A stretch of DNA of 64,000 nucleotides, taken from Seohaeicola saemankumensis. GTDB taxonomy: Bacteria; Pseudomonadota; Alphaproteobacteria; Rhodobacterales; Rhodobacteraceae. A model generated the notes under the pieces. That model ran no database searches. It was given only the letters and a program-made list of their open reading frames with translations, and was not told where the DNA came from. Positions 47,048-54,233 of the stretch are shown here, in pieces. Within the stretch, counting starts at the first letter, position 1, and each line of letters starts with the position of its first letter. The stretch covers positions 186,001 to 250,000 of the forward strand of contig NZ_JAINWI010000011.1 in NCBI RefSeq assembly GCF_021021435.1, written 5' to 3'. The position numbers were made by a program, and so were the translations under genes.

Positions 47048-48310
47048 TCAGTCTTCTGGAAGCATTAGTAGTTCGGCCGCGAAGGCGCCCAGCAAGGCGG
47101 CTACATCCGCCTCGATCACCGCGCGGGGTGTTTCGGGAAAACCCTCACACAGAATATCCGCGATCTCTTGGCCCGAAACCGGTTCCTCCAGCAGCGTCCA
47201 GACCGCACGCGCCACCCTGTTGAGGTGGAAATAGCTGTGCTCGGTCGCATGCCACAGGAACAGGTCTGCATCCACGGCCCGAACGGCCACGTGCTGGCTT
47301 CGGCGAAAACACTGATCCAGACGGGCTGGCGCATGCGTCACAGGCTCCAGCGTCGCGGGTAAGGCAGGGCCAATATCAACACCGGATGCATCCCGGCCCG
47401 CCACGCCAAAGGCCTGCCGCAACAGCGCCACGGCATCTTCCAGATCACTATAAACCAGCTTGAGGCAGGCGAGGCTTTCAGCCATCTGCGTGACCCGATC
47501 GAATTGGCCCGTCCCCTCTGACGAGGCCGAGATGTTCTGCCTGACAAGATGTTGCACCGCTTCGGCGGCTCCCATGTGGTGCAGACTTGCAGGGCCCTGA
47601 TCCCGCCGCGCCAGCATAATAAAGGCCCTTACAGGCGCGCGTGTGCCGTGAGGCGCAATATTCGGACCGCAGAGATAGCCATAGCGGTTATCGGCAGGAC
47701 CCAGATAGGTTGCGACATGCGCGCGGAAGGCAGCGCTTGCGTTTTCGGGAAGTGGCAAGCGCAGGCGCGGGGCCAATCCCAGACCGAAGGCCAGACCGTC
47801 ATCCAGAACCGGCAGGATATCGTCGCAGAACACGATCATGTCAGTTTCAGCCGTCAACCGCGAGATCAAGGTGCTTTTTCCGGCGCGTGCCGGTCCTGTC
47901 AGCACAACAAGCTGCCCGTTGATCTGGACCGCGCCGCAATGCAAACCGATGCAATCGCGATGCTGGTTGCAGAACGCCTGCGAGATATCGGCCACAACGC
48001 CGCAAGCGGCACTGGCCACCCGAAGCCCCCGCAGCGGTTCGTCCAGCCATGGCGAGTGAAGGTCCATTCGGTTTCCCGAGCGACGGATCGAGGAGACCAA
48101 ACTTTCGGGTGCCTTGGGAATCCCGCGCCGGATCGTCACTTTGGGCTGCCATCCCGTCATCAGCGCTTTCAGGGCGGCAAGCACTTCACCCGCATCCTCA
48201 AGCCGGACGGTTCCATCAAGCCCGGGATAGCGCAGGTCCTGCATCACAGAGGGAGAGGCGCGCGGATCGCGCGCCTCTCGGTCTTCGTGAGCATGGGGTA
48301 ATGCAACCAT
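47048..48310 (-). CDS. HprK-like P-loop kinase fused to a C-terminal PqqD domain
   Basis: A 420-residue cytosolic protein in two parts. Residues about 30-300 resemble HPr kinase-type proteins: CIGLHCGAVQINGQLVVLTG leads into the Walker A GPARAGKST (139-147), and FCDDILPV (161-168) gives the acidic Walker B-like site. Residues about 330-420 are a PqqD domain (YFHLNRVARAVWTLLEEPVS, then EIADIL), the peptide-recognition fold of many modified-peptide systems. HprK-like kinases and PqqD proteins normally occur as separate genes, in lasso-peptide kinases and HPr-rel-A-type clusters. The ATG at 48310 is one base from the Gly-rich gene stop, so the two are coupled; the open frame further upstream to 48538 is a shadow. 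Substrate inferred: the Gly/Ser-rich protein. Confidence 0.75.
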   Translation of the reverse strand: MVALPHAHEDREARDPRASPSVMQDLRYPGLDGTVRLEDAGEVLAALKALMTGWQPKVTIRRGIPKAPESLVSSIRRSGNRMDLHSPWLDEPLRGLRVASAACGVVADISQAFCNQHRDCIGLHCGAVQINGQLVVLTGPARAGKSTLISRLTAETDMIVFCDDILPVLDDGLAFGLGLAPRLRLPLPENASAAFRAHVATYLGPADNRYGYLCGPNIAPHGTRAPVRAFIMLARRDQGPASLHHMGAAEAVQHLVRQNISASSEGTGQFDRVTQMAESLACLKLVYSDLEDAVALLRQAFGVAGRDASGVDIGPALPATLEPVTHAPARLDQCFRRSQHVAVRAVDADLFLWHATEHSYFHLNRVARAVWTLLEEPVSGQEIADILCEGFPETPRAVIEADVAALLGAFAAELLMLPED

Positions 48311-48311
48311 G

Positions 48312-48644
48312 TCACCTTCTGCCTCCACTCCCAAAACCGCCAGACGGGCCGGATCCACCGGAACGCCCTCCACCTGCCGGTCCAGATCCACCACGGTCAC
48401 CCGAAGGACCAGACGCACCCGAACCGCCGCCCGAAGCGCCCGATCCGCCACCAGAGCCGCCGCCGGAACCGCCACCAGAGCCACCACCGACTCCACCACC
48501 GCCGCCACCCGATCCTCCGCCGGATGCGTGCGCCGCACCCAGATGCATCATGACAGGTGCCACATACAGTGCCCCCGTTGCCAAGCCCAGACGCGCCAGC
48601 ATCGCACGGCGTGACAGGTTTGTTTTACCATTCTGTTCAGACAT
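48312..48644 (-). CDS. exported Gly/Ser-rich protein (110 aa) with Tat-like leader
   Basis: A 110-residue protein: a leader of about 40 residues (SRRAMLARLGLATG, then ALYVAPVMMHLG) with the twin Arg of a Tat signal and a likely cleavage after AHA (residue 40), then a tail of Gly-Gly-Gly-Ser repeats with Ser, Ala, Pro and two Asp/Arg spots, ending SGGRR. Nothing in the tail is a known fold. The leader matches that of the adjacent S8 peptidase almost position by position (YVAP, G-x-A-H-A-S-G-G-G). The tail supplies some 20 Ser residues, a possible kinase substrate. One base from the kinase/PqqD gene and 69 bases after the peptidase gene, with its own putative ECF promoter. Confidence 0.75.
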   Translation of the reverse strand: MSEQNGKTNLSRRAMLARLGLATGALYVAPVMMHLGAAHASGGGSGGGGGGVGGGSGGGSGGGSGGGSGASGGGSGASGPSGDRGGSGPAGGGRSGGSGPSGGFGSGGRR

Positions 48645-48694
48645 GATCCCTATCCTTTTACTCATGGCACCGCCTGATGCGGCCATGAAAAAAG

Positions 48695-48720
48695 AACGTG
48701 ATCCCGCACCGGTCTATTCC
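48695..48720 (-). promoter_or_regulatory. possible third ECF-type promoter before the Gly-rich gene
   Basis: On the minus strand GGAAT (48720-48716), a 17-base spacer and CGTT (48698-48695), 51 bases before the ATG at 48644 and overlapping the S8 stop. It differs from the two promoters in the divergent region by one spacer base and lacks the A-A before GGAATA. Confidence 0.45.
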
Positions 48721-50087
48721 CCGCTGATTGAGAAAACTTCGGAGACCTGCCCTTTGCAAACGTCCGGTGCAGATAGCAGACCATGCCCGAACACCGGATC
48801 ATATCCGGCTTCGCCCAGATCCTGGGCGCAATCAATCATCTGGCTGATCGCACCCGCCAATGGGATCTCGGGTGCCCGCATGCGGTGCACGGCCAGCGCC
48901 GCTGTCACGAAAGGCACAGCAAAGGATGTGCCCGATTTCAGCCGCCCGCCCGATATCGACGCGGCGGTCCAGACCCCAACGCCCGGCGCTGCCAGGCTGA
49001 TATAGGGGCCTTGATTGGCCTGTCTGTAAACACGCCCGCTGCTGTCCACAGCAGTTACGGCCAGTATATGCGGCCATGCCGCCGGATAGGCAGGGGGAGC
49101 CCCGACACCATTATTGCCAGCCGCGGCCACCAAAGCCACACCGCGTTGCGTCGCGCGTTCGGTCACTTCTCGCAGCACAGCGTTTTCCGGCCCCGAGAAG
49201 CTAAGGTTGATCACACCGACCTCTTCGCGCAAAAGGATATCCATCGCATTGGCAAGGGAAAAAGCATCAGCCTGATCACCAGCACCTCCGCGATGGAAAG
49301 CCTCGACCGCGACAAGTTCCGCATAGGGCAGAAGACCGGGCACACGGCTGTCCATCCGCCCCAGCAGCATCGCCGCAATCGCGGTGCCGTGCTGGCGTCC
49401 TGCCGCATTGCGCGTGCCCAGATCAGTCTGGAAGACCGTCAGTTTCTGGCCTGCAAGCACGTCGTGATCGACATTTATGCCTGTGTCGATCATCCCGATC
49501 TTGGGGGCAAAGGCACTGGGCCAACCGGACCAGCCGACCATCTCATGCGCGGCGCAGGTGCCATCGCGGCACAGAAACTCGTCAGGCGAATAAAGGTGGT
49601 TCTCATCCGCTGTGGCCCCCGGCAACAGGTTGGCAAGTTCCGCGCGCGCCTGATCGGGGTTGCGTCCTGCGGGCAGGCCAAGGCGGAACAGCGTCCGTTC
49701 CAGCGTTGCATTCACCTGCGCCGCGATCACGCGATATCCGGCGGCTTCGGCCGTGGCAAGGCTTTGCCCATTGGGCAGCGCCAGCACGATCTCTGGCGGT
49801 GGTAGAGGGATACGTCGCTGCGGAGCGGCACGAGATTGGCTTTGCCGACGAATGGGATTGCCCCCAGAGCCGCGACTGGGGCCGGAAAAGCCCGGCCCGG
49901 ACCCGCTCGACCCACCCCTGCCCCCCGATCCGTCGCCTCCGCCCGAAGCGTGCGCCATTCCCAAAGCCGTCAGCGCCGGTGCGACATAGGCGACGGTGCC
50001 AGCCAATCCGATGCGTTGCAAAAGGCGGCGACGGGCCATATCTGCCGGCAGGCCGGAACTTGCCGTTTTGCTGGGCTTGTCTGACAT
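48714..50087 (-). CDS. exported S8 (subtilisin-like) serine peptidase with Tat-like leader
   Basis: A 457-residue secreted subtilase. Residues 1-47 form a Tat-like leader (ARRRLLQRIGLAG, YVAPALTALGMAHA), then a Gly/Ser/Arg-rich low-complexity linker (about 48-95) that starts SGGG like the adjacent Gly-rich protein. A small domain (about 100-175) resembles a propeptide. The catalytic set is Asp 201 (IDTGIN), His 233 (RQHGTAIA), Ser 387 (SGTSFAVP) with oxyanion Asn 325 (AAAGNNG). GGAG and AAGG precede the ATG. First gene of a three-gene unit (peptidase, Gly-rich protein, kinase/PqqD) driven by an ECF-type promoter. A likely role is to mature the co-exported Gly-rich protein; this is inference. 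Confidence 0.88.
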   Translation of the reverse strand: MSDKPSKTASSGLPADMARRRLLQRIGLAGTVAYVAPALTALGMAHASGGGDGSGGRGGSSGSGPGFSGPSRGSGGNPIRRQSQSRAAPQRRIPLPPPEIVLALPNGQSLATAEAAGYRVIAAQVNATLERTLFRLGLPAGRNPDQARAELANLLPGATADENHLYSPDEFLCRDGTCAAHEMVGWSGWPSAFAPKIGMIDTGINVDHDVLAGQKLTVFQTDLGTRNAAGRQHGTAIAAMLLGRMDSRVPGLLPYAELVAVEAFHRGGAGDQADAFSLANAMDILLREEVGVINLSFSGPENAVLREVTERATQRGVALVAAAGNNGVGAPPAYPAAWPHILAVTAVDSSGRVYRQANQGPYISLAAPGVGVWTAASISGGRLKSGTSFAVPFVTAALAVHRMRAPEIPLAGAISQMIDCAQDLGEAGYDPVFGHGLLSAPDVCKGQVSEVFSISGE

Positions 50088-50167
50088 GTCCTTGTCTCCT
50101 TTCGTGTCGCGACCTCGGCTCGACCGGCGCAGCGTAGTGCGGCGGGCACAAACCTGTCCCTGACGAA

Positions 50168-50192
50168 AACGCGACCAAGGACGGGATATTCC
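50168..50192 (-). promoter_or_regulatory. ECF-type promoter for the S8 peptidase unit
   Basis: On the minus strand AAGGAATA with GGAAT at 50192-50188, a 16-base spacer, then CGTT at 50171-50168 inside GCGTT. About 80 bases before the S8 start codon. It matches the plus-strand promoter in the same intergenic region in both elements and spacing, the arrangement expected for ECF sigma targets. Confidence 0.72.
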
Positions 50193-50231
50193 TTGGACGA
50201 CCGAAAAAATTCACCGTCTTTCTATTTGGAA

Positions 50232-50256
50232 GGAATAAATCCGTCAGGGATGCGTT
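50232..50256 (+). promoter_or_regulatory. ECF-type promoter for the sigma/anti-sigma genes
   Basis: AAGGAATA with GGAAT at 50232-50236, a 16-base spacer and CGTT at 50253-50256 inside GCGTT, 54 bases before the TTG start of the sigma gene. Identical elements and spacing to the divergent promoter, which suggests autoregulation. Confidence 0.72.
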
Positions 50257-50310
50257 GTTTACCCATGGTAAAAGAGTAAGCTTATTCCGCCGGAAAGAAA
50301 GTGACGCCTC

Positions 50311-50850
50311 TTGTCTGACGCAATCAGAACCGAAATGATCCAGTTGCTGCCGCGCCTCAGGGCTTTCGGGCGCAGCCTGACAGGTGTGCAGGATCAGGCC
50401 GACGATCTGGTCCAGCAAACCGTCGAAAAGGGGCTGCGCAACATCGACAGCTATAGGCCAGGAACGCGGCTGGACAGTTGGTTGTTCAGAATCATGCGGA
50501 ATACATGGATCGACGGGCACCGTGCACGCCGCCCTACCGTAACGTTGGATGATGTCGACATCATCAGCCCGCTGATAGGTGAAGACGGGCGCTATGTCAC
50601 CGAAACACGGCTCTATCTGGCGCAGGTCAGGCAGGCGATGGACCGTCTGCCCGAGGACCAGCGCACAGTTCTGATGCTCGTCTGTGTAGAGGGCCTGAGC
50701 TACCGCGAGGTGGCCCATGCGCTGGAAATCCCCGAAGGCACAGTCATGAGTCGCCTGTCACGCGGCCGGTTGGCACTGGCAACGCTGCTCGACACGGTCC
50801 CGCGTCCGCAAGCTCAGAGCAGAGCACAGACACAAGGGTTAACCCGATGA
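50311..50850 (+). CDS. ECF-family RNA polymerase sigma factor
   Basis: A 179-residue sigma-70 family factor with region 2 (DDLVQQTVEKGLRNIDSYRP, then LFRIMRNTWID) and region 4 (LPEDQRTVLMLVCVEGLSYR, EIPEGTVMSRLSRGR), and no region 1 or 3: an ECF sigma. The start is most likely the TTG at 50311 (MSDAIRTEMIQLLPRL matches related openings); ATG 50335 is the alternative. Co-translated with the anti-sigma gene (ATGA overlap). Promoters of its own recognised type lie on both sides of the divergent gap, so it probably drives both itself and the peptidase unit. Confidence 0.92.
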   Translation: MSDAIRTEMIQLLPRLRAFGRSLTGVQDQADDLVQQTVEKGLRNIDSYRPGTRLDSWLFRIMRNTWIDGHRARRPTVTLDDVDIISPLIGEDGRYVTETRLYLAQVRQAMDRLPEDQRTVLMLVCVEGLSYREVAHALEIPEGTVMSRLSRGRLALATLLDTVPRPQAQSRAQTQGLTR

Positions 50851-51578
50851 GCACCGAAAACGACAGGAATGTGAGCGACGAGATGTTGATGGCCCTCGCC
50901 GATGGCGAACTGACCGGCCCCGATGCCAGCAAATTGCTTGCGCGGATCAAGGCCAATCCTGCTCTGGCCGCCCGCTATGCGCGTTTCACCGACACCGCCG
51001 CAATTCTGCGGCAGGCGATGGATACCGGCACCGTGCCGGATCATCTGATCGCTTCTGTCTTGACCACCCCGACAGGACCGCAAGACGGCAAGACAGATCA
51101 GACAGTCGTGCCGTTTTTCAGCAGGACGGGCCGACCACGGATCGCCGCTTGGCAAGTGGCCCTTGCTGCGTCCCTGACACTGGCCGTCGGCATCGGCGGA
51201 TTCCTGACCGGACGCAGCATGCCCCCGCCCGTCGCAGGGTTGGACACAGCAGCAAGCGCCCTGGCAGAGATCGCGACAGGCGGCAGCGTGGTGCTTGACG
51301 ATGGCGGCACCGCACGTGCCTTGGGCACATTCGAGACCGATCTGGGCCTCTGTCGCCTGCTCGCATTCGAGAGCACTGCCGGACAAGCCGACCGTGCCAT
51401 TGCCTGCAAGTCCGAGCACAACAACTGGCTGATCGCCCTGCGCGTGACCGAAGGCGGGGCAGGTTTGTACCTGCCAGCCGCGGACATGGCCGTGGGGCTG
51501 GTCGATGATTTTCTCGACGGAATCGGCGCAGGTGCCGCCCTGTCACCGGATGAGGAAGCCCGTGCCCTCGCCCGCTAA
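50847..51578 (+). CDS. membrane-bound anti-sigma factor
   Basis: A 243-residue protein that follows the sigma gene with an ATGA overlap. The N-terminal part (SDEMLMALADGELTGPDASKL, about residues 10-55) is the helical anti-sigma opening, without the zinc-binding HxxxCxxC of ZAS factors. One hydrophobic helix lies at about 98-120 (AAWQVALAASLTLAVGIGGF). The periplasmic part of about 120 residues has just two Cys (GLCRLL and AIACKS), which could form a disulfide and act as a sensor. Release of the sigma factor by regulated proteolysis is the common mode; the signal is unknown. Confidence 0.85.
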   Translation: MSTENDRNVSDEMLMALADGELTGPDASKLLARIKANPALAARYARFTDTAAILRQAMDTGTVPDHLIASVLTTPTGPQDGKTDQTVVPFFSRTGRPRIAAWQVALAASLTLAVGIGGFLTGRSMPPPVAGLDTAASALAEIATGGSVVLDDGGTARALGTFETDLGLCRLLAFESTAGQADRAIACKSEHNNWLIALRVTEGGAGLYLPAADMAVGLVDDFLDGIGAGAALSPDEEARALAR

Positions 51579-51618
51579 CCCGCGGCTTGGAACATGAAGC
51601 AAGCGGGACGCCCCCCCC

Positions 51619-51909
51619 TCACGCGGTCAGAATGGCGCTGACCTTCAGGGCGCGTTGTAAGCTTCCATCCACCTTGAGTTTGCCTGTCATATAGGCGGTC
51701 GCGGGGTTTTGGTCAGCGGACAGGATCGCGCGAAACACCTGTTCCGAAGCGGAAAGCGTCACATCCGCCGCATCGTCACCCGCGCGTGCGCCTGTCTGGT
51801 CCAGCATCAGGGCACCCTCATCCCTGATCACCAGCTTGGCTGTGCCCTGCAACTGCCCTTCCACGCGGGGACCCAGAAATGAGATGAATTCATCAAGAAC
51901 TGCCGACAT
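51619..51909 (-). CDS. SCP2 sterol-carrier-domain protein
   Basis: A 96-residue stand-alone SCP2 domain (DUF1801/SCP2-like): QLQGTAKLVIRDEGALMLD, ADVTLSASEQVFRAIL, AYMTGKLKVDGSLQRALKV, the last being the family's most conserved stretch. These small proteins bind lipids or fatty acyl-CoA. Convergent with the anti-sigma gene. The two genes are not obviously linked. Confidence 0.85.
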   Translation of the reverse strand: MSAVLDEFISFLGPRVEGQLQGTAKLVIRDEGALMLDQTGARAGDDAADVTLSASEQVFRAILSADQNPATAYMTGKLKVDGSLQRALKVSAILTA

Positions 51910-52007
51910 CGCTTACCTTTTATTCTGTGCCTGACCATAGAAAGAGGTCATGGGCCAGACTTGGCAATACCGACCTTGCGTCAGTCACGCCACGGCAATC
52001 GCTTTGC

Positions 52008-52451
52008 CTACCAACGCTTGAGCGCGTCCTCATCCGCGGACCGCGCCGCGACCCAGCCTTCGCCAGCGGCGCCCTTTTCCATTTTCCAGAAAGGCGCGCG
52101 GGACTTCAGGTAGTCCATCAGGTATTCCGCTGCCTCGAACGCGTCCTTGCGGTGCCGCGCCGCTGTAGCCACCATCATGATCTGTTCGCCGGGATGCAGC
52201 ACCCCGAAACGGTGGATCACCAACACATCGCCCAGAGGCCAGCGCGCCTGCGCCTCGGTCGCGATCTTTTCCAGCGCCTTCTCGGTCATGCCGGGGTAAT
52301 GTTCGATCATCATCTGTGCAAGCGGCTTGGCCGGATCGTCCCGTACCACGCCGGTAAAGGTCACAACCGCGCCCAGGTCATGGCGTCCAGCGGCGAAAGC
52401 ACTGACCTCGGCCCCAAGATCAAAGGGCTGTTCCTGCACGACTATCCGCAT
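52008..52451 (-). CDS. moaE: molybdopterin synthase catalytic subunit
   Basis: Large subunit of molybdopterin synthase, which inserts sulfur into precursor Z with MoaD as carrier. The 147-residue protein has TFTGVVRDD, MIEHYPGMTEKALEKI and VIHRFGVLHPGEQIMMVAT, then RKDAFEAAEYLMDYLKSRAP with the catalytic Lys residues. Ten bases after moaD. Part of pgsA-moaD-moaE. Confidence 0.94.
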   Translation of the reverse strand: MRIVVQEQPFDLGAEVSAFAAGRHDLGAVVTFTGVVRDDPAKPLAQMMIEHYPGMTEKALEKIATEAQARWPLGDVLVIHRFGVLHPGEQIMMVATAARHRKDAFEAAEYLMDYLKSRAPFWKMEKGAAGEGWVAARSADEDALKRW

Positions 52452-52461
52452 TGCCCCCCCT

Positions 52462-52710
52462 TCAACCGCCTGTCATGGGCGGAAAAAAGGCAACCTCCCG
52501 CGCGCCTGCCAGCGGTGCATCGAAATCCGTCAGCTCCTGATCCACAGCGACTCGCAGGGATGACAGATCGGAAAACGCCAGCGCATATCGCTCTTCCCGC
52601 GTGCGCAATTCGTCCACCAACCCCGCCACTGTTGTGGCTTGGGTTTGCACCTGCTCACGCGGCAGGCCGATCCGTTCACGCACCCATGCGAAATAGAGAA
52701 CGTCGATCAT
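52462..52710 (-). CDS. moaD: molybdopterin synthase sulfur carrier subunit
   Basis: An 82-residue ubiquitin-fold protein ending in Thr-Gly-Gly (PPMTGG), the C-terminal Gly-Gly that is thiocarboxylated. YFAWVRERIGLP is a typical start. ATG 52710 overlaps the pgsA stop (ATGA). It is short and hidden inside a longer open frame (52462-53100), so the start matters: the overlap and the length fix it. Confidence 0.92.
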   Translation of the reverse strand: MIDVLYFAWVRERIGLPREQVQTQATTVAGLVDELRTREERYALAFSDLSSLRVAVDQELTDFDAPLAGAREVAFFPPMTGG

Positions 52711-53372
52711 TTCTCCTCCTCCAGCAATGGCAACGCCTTGCGGAAATAATCCAGCCCCGTCACCAGTGTCAGCGCGGCAGCGATCCAGAGCAGCGTCAAT
52801 CCGACATTGCCTGACCAGACCATACCCTGCAATTTCCAGCCCAGCCCCTGCATATCGGGTTGGCGTCCCTCGATGATGGCCATCACCATCGCCTCGTCCA
52901 TACCATAGACGATCATGCCAAAATAATGCTCGAACACGCCTTGTGCAAATAGCACCGCGATGGCGACCATCTGGGTGGTCGTCTTCCATTTCGCCAGCTT
53001 CGTCACCTTGAGGGTGCCCGACACATCCCCTAGAAACTCGCGCAGCCCCGATACGAAAACTTCGCGGAACAATATCACGGTTGCCGGCAGCACCAGCCAA
53101 GGTGACATCGAGGAATAACCCACGATCACCATCAGCGCGATCACCACCATCGCCTTGTCAGCGATCGGGTCCAGCATTGCGCCCATACGGGTCTCCTGCT
53201 TCCACTCTCGCGCAAGATACCCGTCAAACCAGTCGGTAATCGCGGCTGTAACGAACAGGCTCAGGGCGAACCAGTCCGCATAGGGCCTTGTGAAATAAAG
53301 AAACATCACCGCCACACCGGGGGCAGCCAACAACCGCCCTGCGGTCAGGATATTCGGCAAGGTCCATGTCAT
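52707..53372 (-). CDS. pgsA: CDP-diacylglycerol-glycerol-3-phosphate 3-phosphatidyltransferase
   Basis: Membrane enzyme that makes phosphatidylglycerophosphate, the precursor of phosphatidylglycerol and cardiolipin. 221 residues with about five hydrophobic segments and the CDP-alcohol phosphotransferase motif DWFDGYLARE through GAMLDPIADK (D-x2-D-G-x2-A-R-x8-G-x3-D-x3-D). First gene of the pgsA-moaD-moaE unit, which in many Rhodobacteraceae lies next to uvrC; here an ABC transporter of three genes comes between. Confidence 0.94.
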   Translation of the reverse strand: MTWTLPNILTAGRLLAAPGVAVMFLYFTRPYADWFALSLFVTAAITDWFDGYLAREWKQETRMGAMLDPIADKAMVVIALMVIVGYSSMSPWLVLPATVILFREVFVSGLREFLGDVSGTLKVTKLAKWKTTTQMVAIAVLFAQGVFEHYFGMIVYGMDEAMVMAIIEGRQPDMQGLGWKLQGMVWSGNVGLTLLWIAAALTLVTGLDYFRKALPLLEEEK

Positions 53373-53468
53373 CGCTCATTCCTATCCCGTCTTTGGGAGA
53401 CTGGAAAGGTGTTAACCTTATGTGAAGACGCGAAGCCTGCAACTGGACTTGGCGACGGTCTGAACGAC

Positions 53469-54233
53469 CTAGCCTTGTGGCCGCTCGGCCCAGCCTGCAA
53501 AGATGCGCTCCAGTGCGACAACAGCATAATAGAGCACGATCCCCAATACCGCGAGGGCGATCAGAACCGCAAACATGAGCGGGTAATCTCCGTTTGTCTC
53601 GCCGGACTTGAACAGCGCGCCAAGGCCGCGCCCGTGCGGCGAGACAATCTCGACCAGGTTGGTGCCGATAAAGGCCAGCGTAACCGAAACCTTCAGCGCG
53701 CCGAAAAATTCGGGCAGAGTCTTGGGCAGGGCGATCTTGCGGAAGATCGTGACTTTCGATGCACCAAGGCTCCGCAGGATATCGCGATATTCAGGCTCCA
53801 ACGTGGACAGGCCGATCCCGACCGACACAGCAATGGGAAAGAACGAGATCAGAAAGGCCATCAAAACCGTGTTGAAATCATGCTGGCCAATGAAAATCAG
53901 CGCGATCACCGGCACAAGCGTGGCCTTGGGTATCGCGTTGAAGCCGACCAGCAACGGATATAGCGCGTCGCGGGCAATCCTGGAGAAACCCATCGCCATG
54001 CCCAACAGCGTGCCAACAAGCACGGCAAGACCCAGCCCCGCCACTGTCCGCCACAGCGTCTGCCAACCCATTTCGATGAACAAATGGCTGTAGCGTGCGA
54101 ATGCGGGCGGCAGGTCCGAGGGTGAGGCCATCTTGTAGTTGGGCCAATCATTGACCCAGACGATAAATTCCCAGAACAGCAGGAATGCGATGATAGCCCC
54201 CACCGGCACAGCGATTTTCTTGATCATGTCCAT
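53469..54233 (-). CDS. ABC transporter permease, NMT1/THI5-type importer
   Basis: A 254-residue inner-membrane permease with about six hydrophobic segments. The EAA loop is in EYRDILRSLGASKVTIFRKI, which contacts the ATPase; the gene start overlaps the ATPase stop (TGATG). It belongs to the SsuC/ThiX/TauC group of importers. Substrate unknown, see the binding protein. Confidence 0.9.
   Translation of the reverse strand: MDMIKKIAVPVGAIIAFLLFWEFIVWVNDWPNYKMASPSDLPPAFARYSHLFIEMGWQTLWRTVAGLGLAVLVGTLLGMAMGFSRIARDALYPLLVGFNAIPKATLVPVIALIFIGQHDFNTVLMAFLISFFPIAVSVGIGLSTLEPEYRDILRSLGASKVTIFRKIALPKTLPEFFGALKVSVTLAFIGTNLVEIVSPHGRGLGALFKSGETNGDYPLMFAVLIALAVLGIVLYYAVVALERIFAGWAERPQG

Noticed and set aside
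48310-48538. N-terminal extension of the kinase/PqqD gene to 48538
   Set aside because: The extra frame runs through the Gly-rich repeat region in another phase; the ATG one base after the Gly-rich stop is the natural start.
48312-48644. CRISPR-like direct repeats
   Set aside because: The repeats are three to four codons of Gly/Ser in a coding frame with a leader, not spaced repeats.
48049-49005. Plus-strand open frame rich in Pro-Glu repeats
   Set aside because: It is the complement of the Gly/Ser-rich gene and the neighbouring kinase and peptidase genes; the repeats arise from GGC/GGT codons and no family matches.
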